Shown here piece after piece: positions 19,588-28,519 of a stretch of DNA of 64,000 bases (position 1 is the first letter of the stretch; each line of letters begins with the position of its first letter). The stretch lies in the NCBI GenBank assembly GCA_963676095.1, contig OY781040.1, positions 1,054,001 through 1,118,000 on the forward strand, given 5' to 3'. A program made the position numbers and the translations under genes. Under the pieces are notes generated by a model. The model had not been told where the DNA came from, made no database searches, and saw only the letters and a list, made by a program, of their open reading frames with translations. The DNA comes from G963676095 sp963676095. GTDB lineage: Bacteria > Bacteroidota > Bacteroidia > Bacteroidales > Prolixibacteraceae.

Positions 19588-19710
19588 ATGAGAACCATTC
19601 CTCCCAAACAGAAGTCTGATTTTGGCGAGTTACATACGGTTAATGCGCTATGTAAAGAGACTAAGATGAATACGAAAAAAACACCCATCCGAATAAAAAA
19701 ACAGGTATGA
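19588..19710 (+). CDS. Small 40-aa ORF coupled to the downstream hydrolase (tentative)
   Basis: ATG at 19588, TGA at 19708-19710 overlapping the start of the next gene as ATGA. The peptide starts MRTIPPKQKSDFGELH and ends in a basic tail (KKTPIRIKKQV). No family is recognised and there is no signal or membrane segment. The stop-start overlap suggests translational coupling, so it may be a leader peptide controlling the hydrolase gene, or it may be chance. Confidence 0.35.
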   Translation: MRTIPPKQKSDFGELHTVNALCKETKMNTKKTPIRIKKQV

Positions 19711-21023
19711 AAAAACTTGAAATATTGGCTATCGTGATCCTGTTCTGCAGCTCTGCAACGGTACTTGTATCTTGTTCGGGTAAGGCAGGCCAAACATCGC
19801 TTCACCCCATGGTCTCTCTTACGGACAGTTGCACGGCTGATCCTTCCAACGTTTATGAAGTGTATATTCCCCCGGTAGCAGAGAATGCCGGAAAAATGCC
19901 ATTACTCGTCGTTATTGATTCGCATGGGGCGGGCAAATTCGCCATCAAAAAATTTAAAATGGCAGCAAACCAGTATCCGGCAGTTGTTGTCGCTTCAGAC
20001 CTGGTCAAAAATGATTTTGAAGGGTATGTGCCGGCGATTCAGGCTCTGATCGAAGATGCTTCGAAAAAATACCCGCTAAACGGAAAAATATTCCTGGCCG
20101 GTTTTTCCGGGGGCGCGCGTATGGCCCTGGGCTACTCATTGACGAACCCTGCCAGCGGGCTGATCCTGTGCGGGGCCCTGGCCCAACCGGCCCAGTTGAA
20201 TACGCTGAGTTGCCCTGTATTTTCCATCTCCGGGCTTGACGATTTCAATTTTGTTGAAACTGCTCAATATATTATCAACGCAGATATTGCTCCGCAAAAT
20301 CTTAACATCGAATTGACAAATGATTCTCACGGCTGGCCCGACGAAAAAATACTGGCCAATGCCTTTGGTTTTCTTATGCTAACCCAAAACTCAGAAGATG
20401 AAAGTCCGACAGCACAATTTTGTACAATTCAAAAAGAACGGATCGATTCGCTTGAAAAAAGCAATGAACTTTTAAAAGCGGAGATCATTGCCCGGAATAT
20501 GTCCGCAAATGAACGGTTCAATAAAAAAATAGATTTTAAGTCGGTCTGTACTTCATTGGAAAACTCGGAAGAATATAAAGATCAGCTGGCTCAGTTGGAG
20601 AAAAGTCTCCGGTTTGAAATGCAGGCCCGTCAACCCTATTACCGTGCTTTACAGGAGAAGGATACAACCTGGTGGAAAAATGAGATTAAAACCCTTGAAG
20701 AAAAAACGGGAAAAGAGCAGGATATCTTTACAAGAAGCATGTACCGCCGAATAAAAGGTTTCTGGGGAATTGCCTGTTATACAATCAGCAAGGAGCTTGT
20801 AGCTGCCCATGACCCCAGGGAACTGACCCGGATTTTAACGATCTATAAAACACTGGAGCCGGGAAACCCCGATATGTTTTATTTTTCTTCATTTCCGGAT
20901 TACTGGAAAGGAAACATGGAAGCAACGGTTTCAGCTCTGATTAAAGCCAGGGAACATGACTTTTCTGATCTGAGACAAATGAAAAAGGACTTCCCTGATT
21001 CAATTACCCGGCAAGTCCCTTAA
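19707..21023 (+). CDS. Alpha/beta-hydrolase lipoprotein
   Basis: A 438-aa protein with lipobox VLVSC near residue 23. Residues 30-230 form an alpha/beta-hydrolase domain of the dienelactone hydrolase/PHB-depolymerase type: LLVVIDSHGAG (oxyanion region), nucleophile elbow GFSGGARMA, SGLDDFNF with the probable acid, and the catalytic His in NDSHGWPDE. The C-terminal half (about 235-438) is helical with coiled-coil-like stretches (ERIDSLEKSNELLKAEI) and no assigned family. Substrate is unknown; esterase or peptidase activity is possible. It lies behind the PUL terminators, so it is probably a separate unit. Confidence 0.75.
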   Translation: MKKLEILAIVILFCSSATVLVSCSGKAGQTSLHPMVSLTDSCTADPSNVYEVYIPPVAENAGKMPLLVVIDSHGAGKFAIKKFKMAANQYPAVVVASDLVKNDFEGYVPAIQALIEDASKKYPLNGKIFLAGFSGGARMALGYSLTNPASGLILCGALAQPAQLNTLSCPVFSISGLDDFNFVETAQYIINADIAPQNLNIELTNDSHGWPDEKILANAFGFLMLTQNSEDESPTAQFCTIQKERIDSLEKSNELLKAEIIARNMSANERFNKKIDFKSVCTSLENSEEYKDQLAQLEKSLRFEMQARQPYYRALQEKDTTWWKNEIKTLEEKTGKEQDIFTRSMYRRIKGFWGIACYTISKELVAAHDPRELTRILTIYKTLEPGNPDMFYFSSFPDYWKGNMEATVSALIKAREHDFSDLRQMKKDFPDSITRQVP

Positions 21024-21029
21024 ATGGAA

Positions 21030-21824
21030 TCACCAGCTTCCGCCGGCTCCGCCGCCGCCAAAACTGCCGCCACCGAAACCACCGAAGCCTCCGCCTCCGC
21101 CGAAGCTTCCGCCTCCACCGGAAAAATCGCCCCATGAACCTCCCCGTGAACGTCCGGATCCCATCATTCCGCCCATCAGGAGCCAGAATGGAAGACTGCT
21201 CCCCCCTGAGTAATACCTTCTTTTTCCTCTGAAGATTGAAAGAATTATAACAATAAGCAGAAAAATAAACACGCCAAAACCGGAGCCATTTCCCTTGTTA
21301 CTCACTTTCTCATGATATTGCTTAGCAGAAAATTCGCCGCTTGCCAGCGACATAATCACCTGCACCCCGTTATACAACCCACCATAAATATCTCCGCTTT
21401 TAAAACGGGGAATCATTTCATGATCAACAATATCCCTGTTTGCCACGGCATCCGGGATGACCCCTTCCAGTCCATATCCGACGGCCACAAAAACCTGCCC
21501 CCTGGAATCAGCTATTTTCGGCTTGAAAAGGATGACAACGCCATTATCCTTTCCCTTTTGGCCAACGCCCCATTTCTCTCCCAGGCGGAATGAATAATCC
21601 GAAGCCTCGTATCCTCCCAGATCGGGAACAGTTACCACAACGATCTGAGTAGACGTCTGCCGGGCGTATGATTCCAATTCCTGTTCCAGTTGGTTCTTCT
21701 GGTTTTCATTCAGCACATTTGCCAGGTCGTTCACTAACCTTGGCGGATCCGGGCGTTCCGGGATATCCTGCGCAAAAGTCCAAAAGGGAAACATGAACAA
21801 AAGAAGAAACAGGATCTTTTTCAT
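21030..21824 (-). CDS. TPM-domain protein with glycine-rich tail (YgcG-like)
   Basis: A 264-aa protein started at MKKILFLLLFMFPFW, which gives a proper signal peptide; an ATG six codons upstream would put charged residues first. The TPM domain (about 20-165) includes RLVNDLANVLNENQ, STQIVVVTVPDLGGYEASDYS and KDNGVVILF. A membrane helix follows at about 190-205 and the tail is almost pure Gly/Ser/Phe (GGGGFGGFGGGS). TPM proteins are membrane-associated with phosphatase-like or photosystem-repair-related roles in other groups. This is the third gene of a lemA-TPM-TPM cluster, 28 bases after the preceding TPM gene. Confidence 0.88.
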   Translation of the reverse strand: MKKILFLLLFMFPFWTFAQDIPERPDPPRLVNDLANVLNENQKNQLEQELESYARQTSTQIVVVTVPDLGGYEASDYSFRLGEKWGVGQKGKDNGVVILFKPKIADSRGQVFVAVGYGLEGVIPDAVANRDIVDHEMIPRFKSGDIYGGLYNGVQVIMSLASGEFSAKQYHEKVSNKGNGSGFGVFIFLLIVIILSIFRGKRRYYSGGSSLPFWLLMGGMMGSGRSRGGSWGDFSGGGGSFGGGGGFGGFGGGSFGGGGAGGSW

Positions 21825-21852
21825 TTTATCAAATTTAACCATTGCAAATCAT

Positions 21853-22296
21853 TCATTTTTCTCTTCCAAATGAGATCTCATCCGGAAGTTCATTAATATC
21901 GTCTTTTTGATAAGGGAAATGTGTTTTTAGTTGTTCCCCTGCTATTAAAATACCTTCGGAAAGCCCATCTGCAAAACGGCCTTCTTTAAACCGGGACTGC
22001 ATATGTTCTTTTATCTTCTCCCAAAAATCGGAAGGCACTTTCGCATTAATACCTGCATCGCCCAGAATAGCAAATTTCCGATCGTCTATAGCAAGGTAAA
22101 AGAGGACCCCGTTACGCAAGGCGGTCTTGTGAATTTTAAGCGTCTTAAACCAGTAAGCAGCACAATCAAGGACATCTGCTTTGCATAAACTCTCAACATG
22201 TACCCTTACTTCCCCTGAGGTATTGTGCTCGGCCGTTTTGATGGCCCCGGTGATCTTGTTTTTTTCTTCTGAAGTAAAAAAATGATAGGCTGACAT
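21853..22296 (-). CDS. TPM-domain cytosolic protein
   Basis: A 147-aa TPM protein without a signal peptide, starting MSAYHFFTSEEKNKITGAI. Conserved segments are HNTSGEVRVHVES and RNGVLFYLAIDDRKFAILGDAGI. It lacks the membrane helix and glycine tail of its neighbour, so the two TPM proteins are probably the cytoplasmic and exported members of one system. Genes of this form regularly follow lemA in Bacteroidetes. The biochemical role is not established. Confidence 0.87.
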   Translation of the reverse strand: MSAYHFFTSEEKNKITGAIKTAEHNTSGEVRVHVESLCKADVLDCAAYWFKTLKIHKTALRNGVLFYLAIDDRKFAILGDAGINAKVPSDFWEKIKEHMQSRFKEGRFADGLSEGILIAGEQLKTHFPYQKDDINELPDEISFGREK

Positions 22297-22307
22297 CGCA
22301 TTTATTT

Positions 22308-22901
22308 TTAATCGAAACTTACTTTAGGGGCTTTTTCGGCACCCTTATCTGCCTCAAAATAGGCTTTCTTCTCAAACCCGAATAAACTGGCATATATGTT
22401 TTTCGGGAATGTCCTGATATAAACATTAAAAGCCTGGGCCGACTCGTTAAACTTTCTGCGTTCAACAGTAATCCTGTTCTCTGTTCCTTCAAGCTGCGCC
22501 TGCAGGTCGAGAAAATTCTGGTTTGCTTTCAAATCCGGGTACTGTTCGACAACAACCATCAGACGGCTTAAGGCAGAACTTAAATCCGATTGCGCGGCCT
22601 GAAATTGTTGCAGTTTTGCAGGATCCATGTTCGAAGGATCTATATTTATTGAGGTCGCTTTCGAACGGGCTTCGATAACTGCTTCCAGGGTTCCCTTCTC
22701 GTGTGAAGCATATCCCTTAACGGTACTGACCAGGTTGGGGATTAGATCGGCACGCCGCTGGTAAACATTCTCAACCTGTGCCCAGCTTGCCGAAACGGTC
22801 TCATCCATTGTCACCATCGTATTATAAGTCCCTTTCACGGACGAGTAGATAACCAGAACCACCACCACGATAACGGCTAAAATAATCCAGATCTTCTTCA
22901 T
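22308..22901 (-). CDS. lemA: LemA family protein
   Basis: A 197-aa protein with an N-terminal signal anchor (IWIILAVIVVVVLVIYSS) and a helical bundle domain. Family signatures are VENVYQRRADLIPNLVSTVKGYASHE and FNVYIRTFPKNIYASLFGFEKKAYFEA. LemA proteins are inner-membrane proteins with an external coiled-coil domain and an unclear role. It is the first gene of the three-gene cluster; the spacing to the next gene is 11 bases. Confidence 0.94.
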   Translation of the reverse strand: MKKIWIILAVIVVVVLVIYSSVKGTYNTMVTMDETVSASWAQVENVYQRRADLIPNLVSTVKGYASHEKGTLEAVIEARSKATSINIDPSNMDPAKLQQFQAAQSDLSSALSRLMVVVEQYPDLKANQNFLDLQAQLEGTENRITVERRKFNESAQAFNVYIRTFPKNIYASLFGFEKKAYFEADKGAEKAPKVSFD

Positions 22902-23097
22902 TGTTCTAATTTTAATTTTTAGGTAAAATTCTTAAATATTTCCCAGACTTATCTTCATTTTCGGGGAATGATAAAAACTAATCGCTGAATAGGGTACTAC
23001 AAAAGGCGAACCAAATTCAGGCAAGGTCACAAAAACGACATATTGACACATTCAATTCAAAAGGAAAGGACCGCAATTTTATCGAATAACTATTTTT

Positions 23098-25254
23098 TTA
23101 TCCCTTTTTAAGGGTGAATGAGAATGTACTGCCTTTTCCCAGAGCGGATTTAACCGAAATCGTTCCCCCGTTGGTTTCGACAAACTCTTTGCACAGCAAT
23201 AGTCCCAGCCCCGACCCTTTTTCATTATTTGTTCCGTAAGTCGAAATATGGTCCGTTTCATGAAAAAGTTTGGGTATACTTTCTTCCGGAATGCCTATCC
23301 CTGAATCGGTAACTGACAGACCAACAAATTCTCCCATATCGGTTGCTGATACAGTTATATTTCCATTTTCTCCGGTAAACTTGACCGCATTCGAAATCAG
23401 GTTTCTCAGTATCAGGTTTATCATATTATGATCGGCGTAGACAAACAAATCAGGAGGAACCACAGCTATCAGACTAATTTTTTTCCGTTCAGCCAAGCGT
23501 GAATTTAATAAAATATTGTTGTCTACCAACGAAGCCAGTTGCAATTGTTCCGGAGAATATCTCATATTGTTCTTTTGGCTCCTGGCCCATGATAAAAGAT
23601 TATCCAACAGGAAATAGGTATTCTCTGATTCTTCCCGCAATTCATTAATAATCTGCTGTCTTAACTCATCTGAAAACATTTCCGGGAAATCGGCCAGTTG
23701 CCCCACAACATCCTTAAAAGCACCAACCGGATTTCTCAGATCATGGCTGATAATTGAAAGGAACTTATCTTTCGTCTCGTTTACCCTGATCAATTCCACA
23801 TGTTGCTCGTTAATCCTCCTGTTTTTTTCCTGAAGTAACTCGTTGGCTTTTTTCCTTGACCTGAGGTATCCGAACATAATCACGAACAGGATAGCCAAAA
23901 AACCAAGAATCAGAAATAGAAAGCGGTTTTGGATCTCTTGTTTTCTGATATATAATCCCTTAATCTGGTTATCTTTCTGTAAAAGTTCGATTTCATTTTC
24001 TTTCTCCGTGATTTCCAGCTCATTCCTCAGTTGCGCCAGTTCTTTCATCTGCTCTTCTTTATAAAGCGTATCCGACAGGTTCGTATATTCACGAAGCATC
24101 ATGTAAGCCTCCAGATAAAGTCTTTTCCCTGCGTATGCTTCTGCCTTATATCTATAAACACTCTGTTCCAAATCTATTATTCCGGTATTTTGAGCCAAAG
24201 CTGCAGAGCGGTTCAGATGCTTCAGTGCTTCATTATAATTTTTCTGAAGTATGTATGCCCTGCCTATGATAAGTTCGGACCGGGCAATACCTTCCTTCAT
24301 TTTTGCCTTTTGGAAACCTTCAAGGGCCAATCCTGCTTTTTCAAGGGCTAGAGCATCTTCTTTCATTAGACAATATGTTTCTGCTTCACCAATCCATCCG
24401 TAAGCTTTATAGTAATCTCCTGCCTCGTCCCGATCTGCAAGATCAATTGTCTGCTGGTAATATTCAAGTGCTTTGCTATAACTATTTTTATCCTTATAAA
24501 TTTCACCAATATTATTAAGAACAATCACCTGACCGAGAACATCATTTAAAGTCCGGTAACTTTTTAATGTTTTTTCATAATATTCCAAAGCTTTATCATA
24601 ATCTTTCCATGCATGATAATTTACAGCTATGTTGTTGAATATTCTGGAGATTATCTGGGGCGTACCATTCTTCTCGAAATACTTTAATGCTTCCAAAAGA
24701 TACCGTAAGCCTTTCGTCCTCTCACCTTTGGACGTCAGTAAGCTCCCGATATTCATCTGTATTGTCGCTACCCTTTCTTTCAGGCCCGCAGCTTCAGCTC
24801 TGGAAAGAACATCCTTGAAAACAGACATCGATTTATCATAATCTCCCTTGCTCAAATAATAAGCTCCAAGCATGTTCATCCCAAAGCAAACATATTCCGT
24901 ATTATCAAGTTTGTTTGCCAAACTGAGCCCTTCGTCGACATAACTTTTCCCTTTATCAAAGTCACCGCAATAAATATAGCCAGCTCCTGCGAGAAGGCTT
25001 GCATAACACTCTATCTCTTCACTGTTACTTTGCTTCGACAGAGCTAATGCTTTCAATGCGTACACTATCGCCTCTGCAGGCTTTACATAAACATAAGATT
25101 TTGATAATTCAAGATAGACCTTAGCAAGATCCTCACCTTCCTTTAAAGGAATTAATTGCCGCAAACTGTCTATTTCCCGCGATTGTGCACCCGCGATCAA
25201 TCCACTGAATAGCAAGGTGATAAAAAAAATAAATTTATATGAGCACTTTTTCAA
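23098..25254 (-). CDS. Orphan TPR sensor histidine kinase
   Basis: A 718-aa protein whose signal peptide (KKCSYKFIFFITLLFSGLIAG) requires the TTG at 25254 as start codon. About seven TPR repeats (residues 60-390) lie outside the membrane, followed by a coiled coil (395-440), one membrane helix (FLFLILGFLAILFVIMFGYL, about 445-465), HisKA with His504 in SIISHDLRNPVG, and a HATPase with NLISNAVKFTGENG, DSGIGIP and GSGLGLLLCKEF. There is no receiver or DNA-binding domain and no response regulator gene beside it, so the partner is elsewhere. The ligand is unknown. Confidence 0.9.
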   Translation of the reverse strand: MKKCSYKFIFFITLLFSGLIAGAQSREIDSLRQLIPLKEGEDLAKVYLELSKSYVYVKPAEAIVYALKALALSKQSNSEEIECYASLLAGAGYIYCGDFDKGKSYVDEGLSLANKLDNTEYVCFGMNMLGAYYLSKGDYDKSMSVFKDVLSRAEAAGLKERVATIQMNIGSLLTSKGERTKGLRYLLEALKYFEKNGTPQIISRIFNNIAVNYHAWKDYDKALEYYEKTLKSYRTLNDVLGQVIVLNNIGEIYKDKNSYSKALEYYQQTIDLADRDEAGDYYKAYGWIGEAETYCLMKEDALALEKAGLALEGFQKAKMKEGIARSELIIGRAYILQKNYNEALKHLNRSAALAQNTGIIDLEQSVYRYKAEAYAGKRLYLEAYMMLREYTNLSDTLYKEEQMKELAQLRNELEITEKENEIELLQKDNQIKGLYIRKQEIQNRFLFLILGFLAILFVIMFGYLRSRKKANELLQEKNRRINEQHVELIRVNETKDKFLSIISHDLRNPVGAFKDVVGQLADFPEMFSDELRQQIINELREESENTYFLLDNLLSWARSQKNNMRYSPEQLQLASLVDNNILLNSRLAERKKISLIAVVPPDLFVYADHNMINLILRNLISNAVKFTGENGNITVSATDMGEFVGLSVTDSGIGIPEESIPKLFHETDHISTYGTNNEKGSGLGLLLCKEFVETNGGTISVKSALGKGSTFSFTLKKG

Positions 25255-25310
25255 AACAACCGAATTAGTTCTCAGCTAAATTAACTAATTTGTTCTTTCG
25301 TCAAAAAAAA

Positions 25311-25643
25311 TTATAAAAACATAAGGTGATAAAGTCGGTTTAACTCATTTCTGAACTCCAGGATCCCAAAGGTCCCGGCTTTCCTTAAATATTCTCTTCC
25401 CTCAAAAAAAACAATGATTGTTGGAAATGCAAATACCAGATTTCGTGACATCAATTCCGGGGATCGTTCAGCGTGAATATTAACCTGCTCCATTCTGGGG
25501 AAAGATATCTCAACAAGGTCCCGAACCCGGGGCTTTATAGCTCTGCAAACACTGCAATCATCAGAATAGAAGAAAACCAAAACTGCAGGCTTCGAATCCA
25601 GGAGATGCTGCAACTCCTCAATATGGCTAATTTCGGATTCCAT
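25311..25643 (-). CDS. Thioredoxin-like protein
   Basis: A 110-aa thioredoxin-fold protein with the active-site motif CSVC in FFYSDDCSVCRAIKP and the cis-Pro loop FAFPTIIVFFEG. The motif differs from the CGPC of the true thioredoxin at 32394-32759, so its redox potential is probably different. The ATG at 25643 shares one base with the TGA of the preceding gene (TGATG), pointing to coupling with the CoA-binding protein. No signal peptide; cytosolic. Confidence 0.88.
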   Translation of the reverse strand: MESEISHIEELQHLLDSKPAVLVFFYSDDCSVCRAIKPRVRDLVEISFPRMEQVNIHAERSPELMSRNLVFAFPTIIVFFEGREYLRKAGTFGILEFRNELNRLYHLMFL

Positions 25644-26002
25644 CAAAACTGACCTGTTGCAAGTAACACTAATGTACAGGCTATTTCTACCTGAATTCCG
25701 GCTTGCTTCAGTTTTTCAGTAAATTCAGGGTTTTCGGTTCCAGGATTAAAAATAACCCTTACCGGCTTCAGATTCATAACATAATCATAATATTCAGGTT
25801 GATGCCTGGCCCCAATGTATAAAGTAACGGTATGAATGCCTTTAAACTCTTTAGGCTCCGTTTCAAAAATTAAATTATCTACGCTCCCCGAACGTGTAGC
25901 CAAAGCAATCACCTCATGCCCATACTTTCTAAGTTCCCGAATTGCCTTATTAGAATACCTTTCGGTATTTTCACTTGCTCCTATCAATAAAGTTCTCTTC
26001 AT
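25643..26002 (-). CDS. CoA-binding domain protein (YccU-like)
   Basis: A 119-aa single-domain protein with a Rossmann-type CoA-binding fold: LLIGASENTERYSNKAIREL (nucleotide-binding start), HTVTLYIGARHQ and RVIFNPGTENPEF. Related proteins resemble the CoA-binding half of succinyl-CoA ligase but lack catalytic domains; their function is unknown. It is coupled to the thioredoxin-like gene by a one-base overlap. Confidence 0.88.
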   Translation of the reverse strand: MKRTLLIGASENTERYSNKAIRELRKYGHEVIALATRSGSVDNLIFETEPKEFKGIHTVTLYIGARHQPEYYDYVMNLKPVRVIFNPGTENPEFTEKLKQAGIQVEIACTLVLLATGQF

Positions 26003-26070
26003 TTAATCGAAATTTGGTAAATTCACTTTTAAAAGGCCAGCCGCCAGAACTCATCTAATAAAAAGAGGGA

Positions 26071-26556
26071 TCAATCCTTCTTTTTCTCAAGTAATACAAC
26101 AGCATAAGCAGAAATGCCTTCTTCCCTTCCTTCGAAACCAAGTTGCTCCGTAGTCGTGGCTTTTACTGAGACCACATCAGTATCAATATCCAAAACTTCC
26201 GCAAGTTTCTTTTCCATCAAAGGGATATAGTCCTTCAATTTGGGTTTCTGGGCTGCAATGGTAATATCTATATTTCCGATAACATATCTCTTTTCCCCAA
26301 CAAGCTCTGCAGTTTTCTTCAACAAAATTTTACTGTCAATGTTTTTAAAATCTTCAGAATTATCAGGAAAATGATAACCAATATCTCTCATTTTTGCAGC
26401 ACCCAACATTGCATCGCACAGTGCATGAATAAGCACATCTCCATCTGAATGGGCAATAGTGCCTTTTGTATGTGGCACAAGGACCCCTCCCAGCCAAAGA
26501 GTTTCCCCCTCGGATAAACGGTGCACATCAAATCCAAATCCAACTCGAAAATCCAT
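26071..26556 (-). CDS. ispF: 2-C-methyl-D-erythritol 2,4-cyclodiphosphate synthase
   Basis: A 161-aa enzyme of the MEP isoprenoid pathway, close to the usual family length. The ATG at 26556 gives MDFRVGFGFDVHRLSEGE; a TTG one codon earlier is less likely. The metal ligands are visible in FDVHRL and HSDGDVLIHALCDAMLGA. The C-terminal KATTTEQLGFEGREEGISAYA is the conserved nucleotide-binding region. It forms CDP-cyclised MEcPP in the cytosol as a trimer. It may share a transcript with the two genes downstream (gap 68 bases). Confidence 0.96.
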   Translation of the reverse strand: MDFRVGFGFDVHRLSEGETLWLGGVLVPHTKGTIAHSDGDVLIHALCDAMLGAAKMRDIGYHFPDNSEDFKNIDSKILLKKTAELVGEKRYVIGNIDITIAAQKPKLKDYIPLMEKKLAEVLDIDTDVVSVKATTTEQLGFEGREEGISAYAVVLLEKKKD

Positions 26557-26789
26557 CAAAAATTTAATTTAGCTGATGGAAAGATAACCCAATATTCCGG
26601 AATATTGAAAAAGTATACGAAGAAATTATTAATCGTTAAATGGTTATTATGGATCTATTGCTGTTCGGGCTGTAGCCTTCTGTTCCGGTATTCCGATGTC
26701 AGTTCATTCGTGATAAAACTATAAATCCTGGTCCGCTGAAGAATAATGACCATTCGGTTGGACGGGGCGGAATGGCCTGGATCTTTAGC

Positions 26790-27959
26790 TTACTGCTTCC
26801 CCTGGGTAAACCGGTCGAGATCAAAAAGTACAGAGATCCGGATCGTGTTGGAGAGAGGATGATCCCGCTCTGTGGGGATCATATAAGAAAAGTCGAGACC
26901 AATAGTCTTTAGTCTCGCCCCCAAACCTACAGTAAAAAACTTCCGGTTCCCTTTATTCTTATTTTCATAAAAATAACCCGTCCTCAACGAAAACTGTTTG
27001 TTGTACCAGTATTCCCCCCCAACGGCTATAGCAATTTCCTGCATTTCTTCTTTAAAAGAGGCATCGGAAAAAGAGCTGAAGATCCCTTCAACAACCGATT
27101 TATCCTGACTAAAATCATTACCAATATAAATACCGTCTTCATCTGTTGATAAATCTTTCCGGGGAGTTGGAACAAGCAGCTTATTTAAATCGAGATTGAA
27201 AGAAAAAGTATTCTCATTGTCCGCTTCCTTTTCATAACCGACTCCAAGTCTAAGGTTAGTCGGGATAAAATCTTTCGTTGTGCCGTCAGTATATGAAATT
27301 TTTGTCCCGATATTTGAAATATCGATCCCTGCGGAAAAAACAGACAAAAGCCTGTTATTATGCATTTCGTTCCTGTAGTAAAACGCAACATCGGCTGCAA
27401 CTGCATTCCCGGCACTGGTTTCTACCCCAGCAACCATCTGACCTCCTGAAAGGTCAGAACGGATATAGCGGAGTGCTACTGAGCCAGAGAAGTGTTCTGA
27501 CAATAACCGGGTATAGGCAAAATCAATCGCCCATTCATTCGGATTAGCTAGTCCCTGATAATCACCGTTTTCATCAGTAACAGACACATCTCCCAGATCG
27601 AAGTACCTCAAAGAAGCGCTTAGCGTCTGGGTATTATCAACATGAAAATAACCGGCAAGATAACCAAGGTTAATCCCATCAACAAGATTTCGAAGCCATG
27701 GAGTATAGGAAAGCCCTATTCCTGAATTACCTTGGACAAAAGCATATTTGGCCGGATCCCAGTGCTGGGAATTTACATCAGGACTGGTGGCTACCCCTGC
27801 ATCTCCCATTCCTCCTGCCCTCGAATCAGGAGTGATCGTTAAAAAAGGAACGGCGGTAGTAATTACATTAGCCCCGGATGTGGAAGTTTGTGCTTGGGCC
27901 TGTGGCATATGTACTCCTATTCCCAAGGCTAAAACAAACATGAATATTACTGCTCTCAT
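26790..27959 (-). CDS. porV: Type IX secretion outer-membrane protein PorV
   Basis: A 389-aa FadL-like beta-barrel with a signal peptide (to about residue 23). The N-terminal hallmark is VPFLTITPDSRAGGMGDAG with SQHWDPAKYAF. PorV shuttles secreted proteins from the T9SS translocon to the attachment complex. In flavobacteria porV, porU and gldJ are neighbours; here gldJ lies 1.6 kb away on the other strand and no porU is seen in between. The gene has a long upstream region (560 bases to the next gene). A CAAATATA (28260-28267) could be a minus-strand -7 box, but it lacks a -33 partner. Confidence 0.92.
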   Translation of the reverse strand: MRAVIFMFVLALGIGVHMPQAQAQTSTSGANVITTAVPFLTITPDSRAGGMGDAGVATSPDVNSQHWDPAKYAFVQGNSGIGLSYTPWLRNLVDGINLGYLAGYFHVDNTQTLSASLRYFDLGDVSVTDENGDYQGLANPNEWAIDFAYTRLLSEHFSGSVALRYIRSDLSGGQMVAGVETSAGNAVAADVAFYYRNEMHNNRLLSVFSAGIDISNIGTKISYTDGTTKDFIPTNLRLGVGYEKEADNENTFSFNLDLNKLLVPTPRKDLSTDEDGIYIGNDFSQDKSVVEGIFSSFSDASFKEEMQEIAIAVGGEYWYNKQFSLRTGYFYENKNKGNRKFFTVGLGARLKTIGLDFSYMIPTERDHPLSNTIRISVLFDLDRFTQGKQ

Positions 27960-28366
27960 CAGAAAGATTTATTAGATTACTGTCATTATGCACGTTATGA
28001 AGGAAATTCTCCGGTCCAACTTTTTAATTTTTTGCGTTACCTCCTTAAAATTCTTCTCTGCAACATGCTCTTTTCGTTTTCTCAAATAATTGTTCCTTGT
28101 GTTATCAATCAACTTTTTATAACTGTCAACTCAGAATTTTATTGTTCCCGGCATACAAAAAAGAAATCTATTCTCCATTTTGTATTCAAGCACTCACAAC
28201 CCCATATTGGATAAGTTATCAGGAGCATTACTGAACTACTTTATATCACAATCTATCTGCAAATATAGATAAAATTACAAATAGCATATTTCCATTATAA
28301 AAAATGCACAAGTCAACAATTGTTATAAAAAAAATGAACAAAAGGAAGAATTCTATCTTCCTGTTT
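27960..28366. other. Intergenic region between porV and the AraC gene
   Basis: About 400 AT-rich bases between divergent genes. Apart from the minus-strand CAAATATA at 28260-28267 and short frames of fewer than 40 codons, I see nothing. It probably holds the porV leader. Confidence 0.5.
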
Positions 28367-28399
28367 TTTGGGATGTATCATTCTTATTCATTAGTTTTG
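28367..28399 (+). promoter_or_regulatory. Promoter of the membrane AraC gene
   Basis: TTTG (28367-28370), 21 bases, then TAGTTTTG (28392-28399) match the Bacteroidetes -33/-7 consensus exactly. Transcription would start near 28406 and give a leader of about 114 bases before the GTG start. Confidence 0.65.
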
Positions 28400-28519
28400 T
28401 ATATATGAATCAGATTTAAATGAGGTAGTCTTATAAATATTCTGTTTTTTCAAATATAGACAATGTGCACTAAAAGTACTAATGACATTTAATAACTAAC
28501 AATTCATAAAACTAAACTC

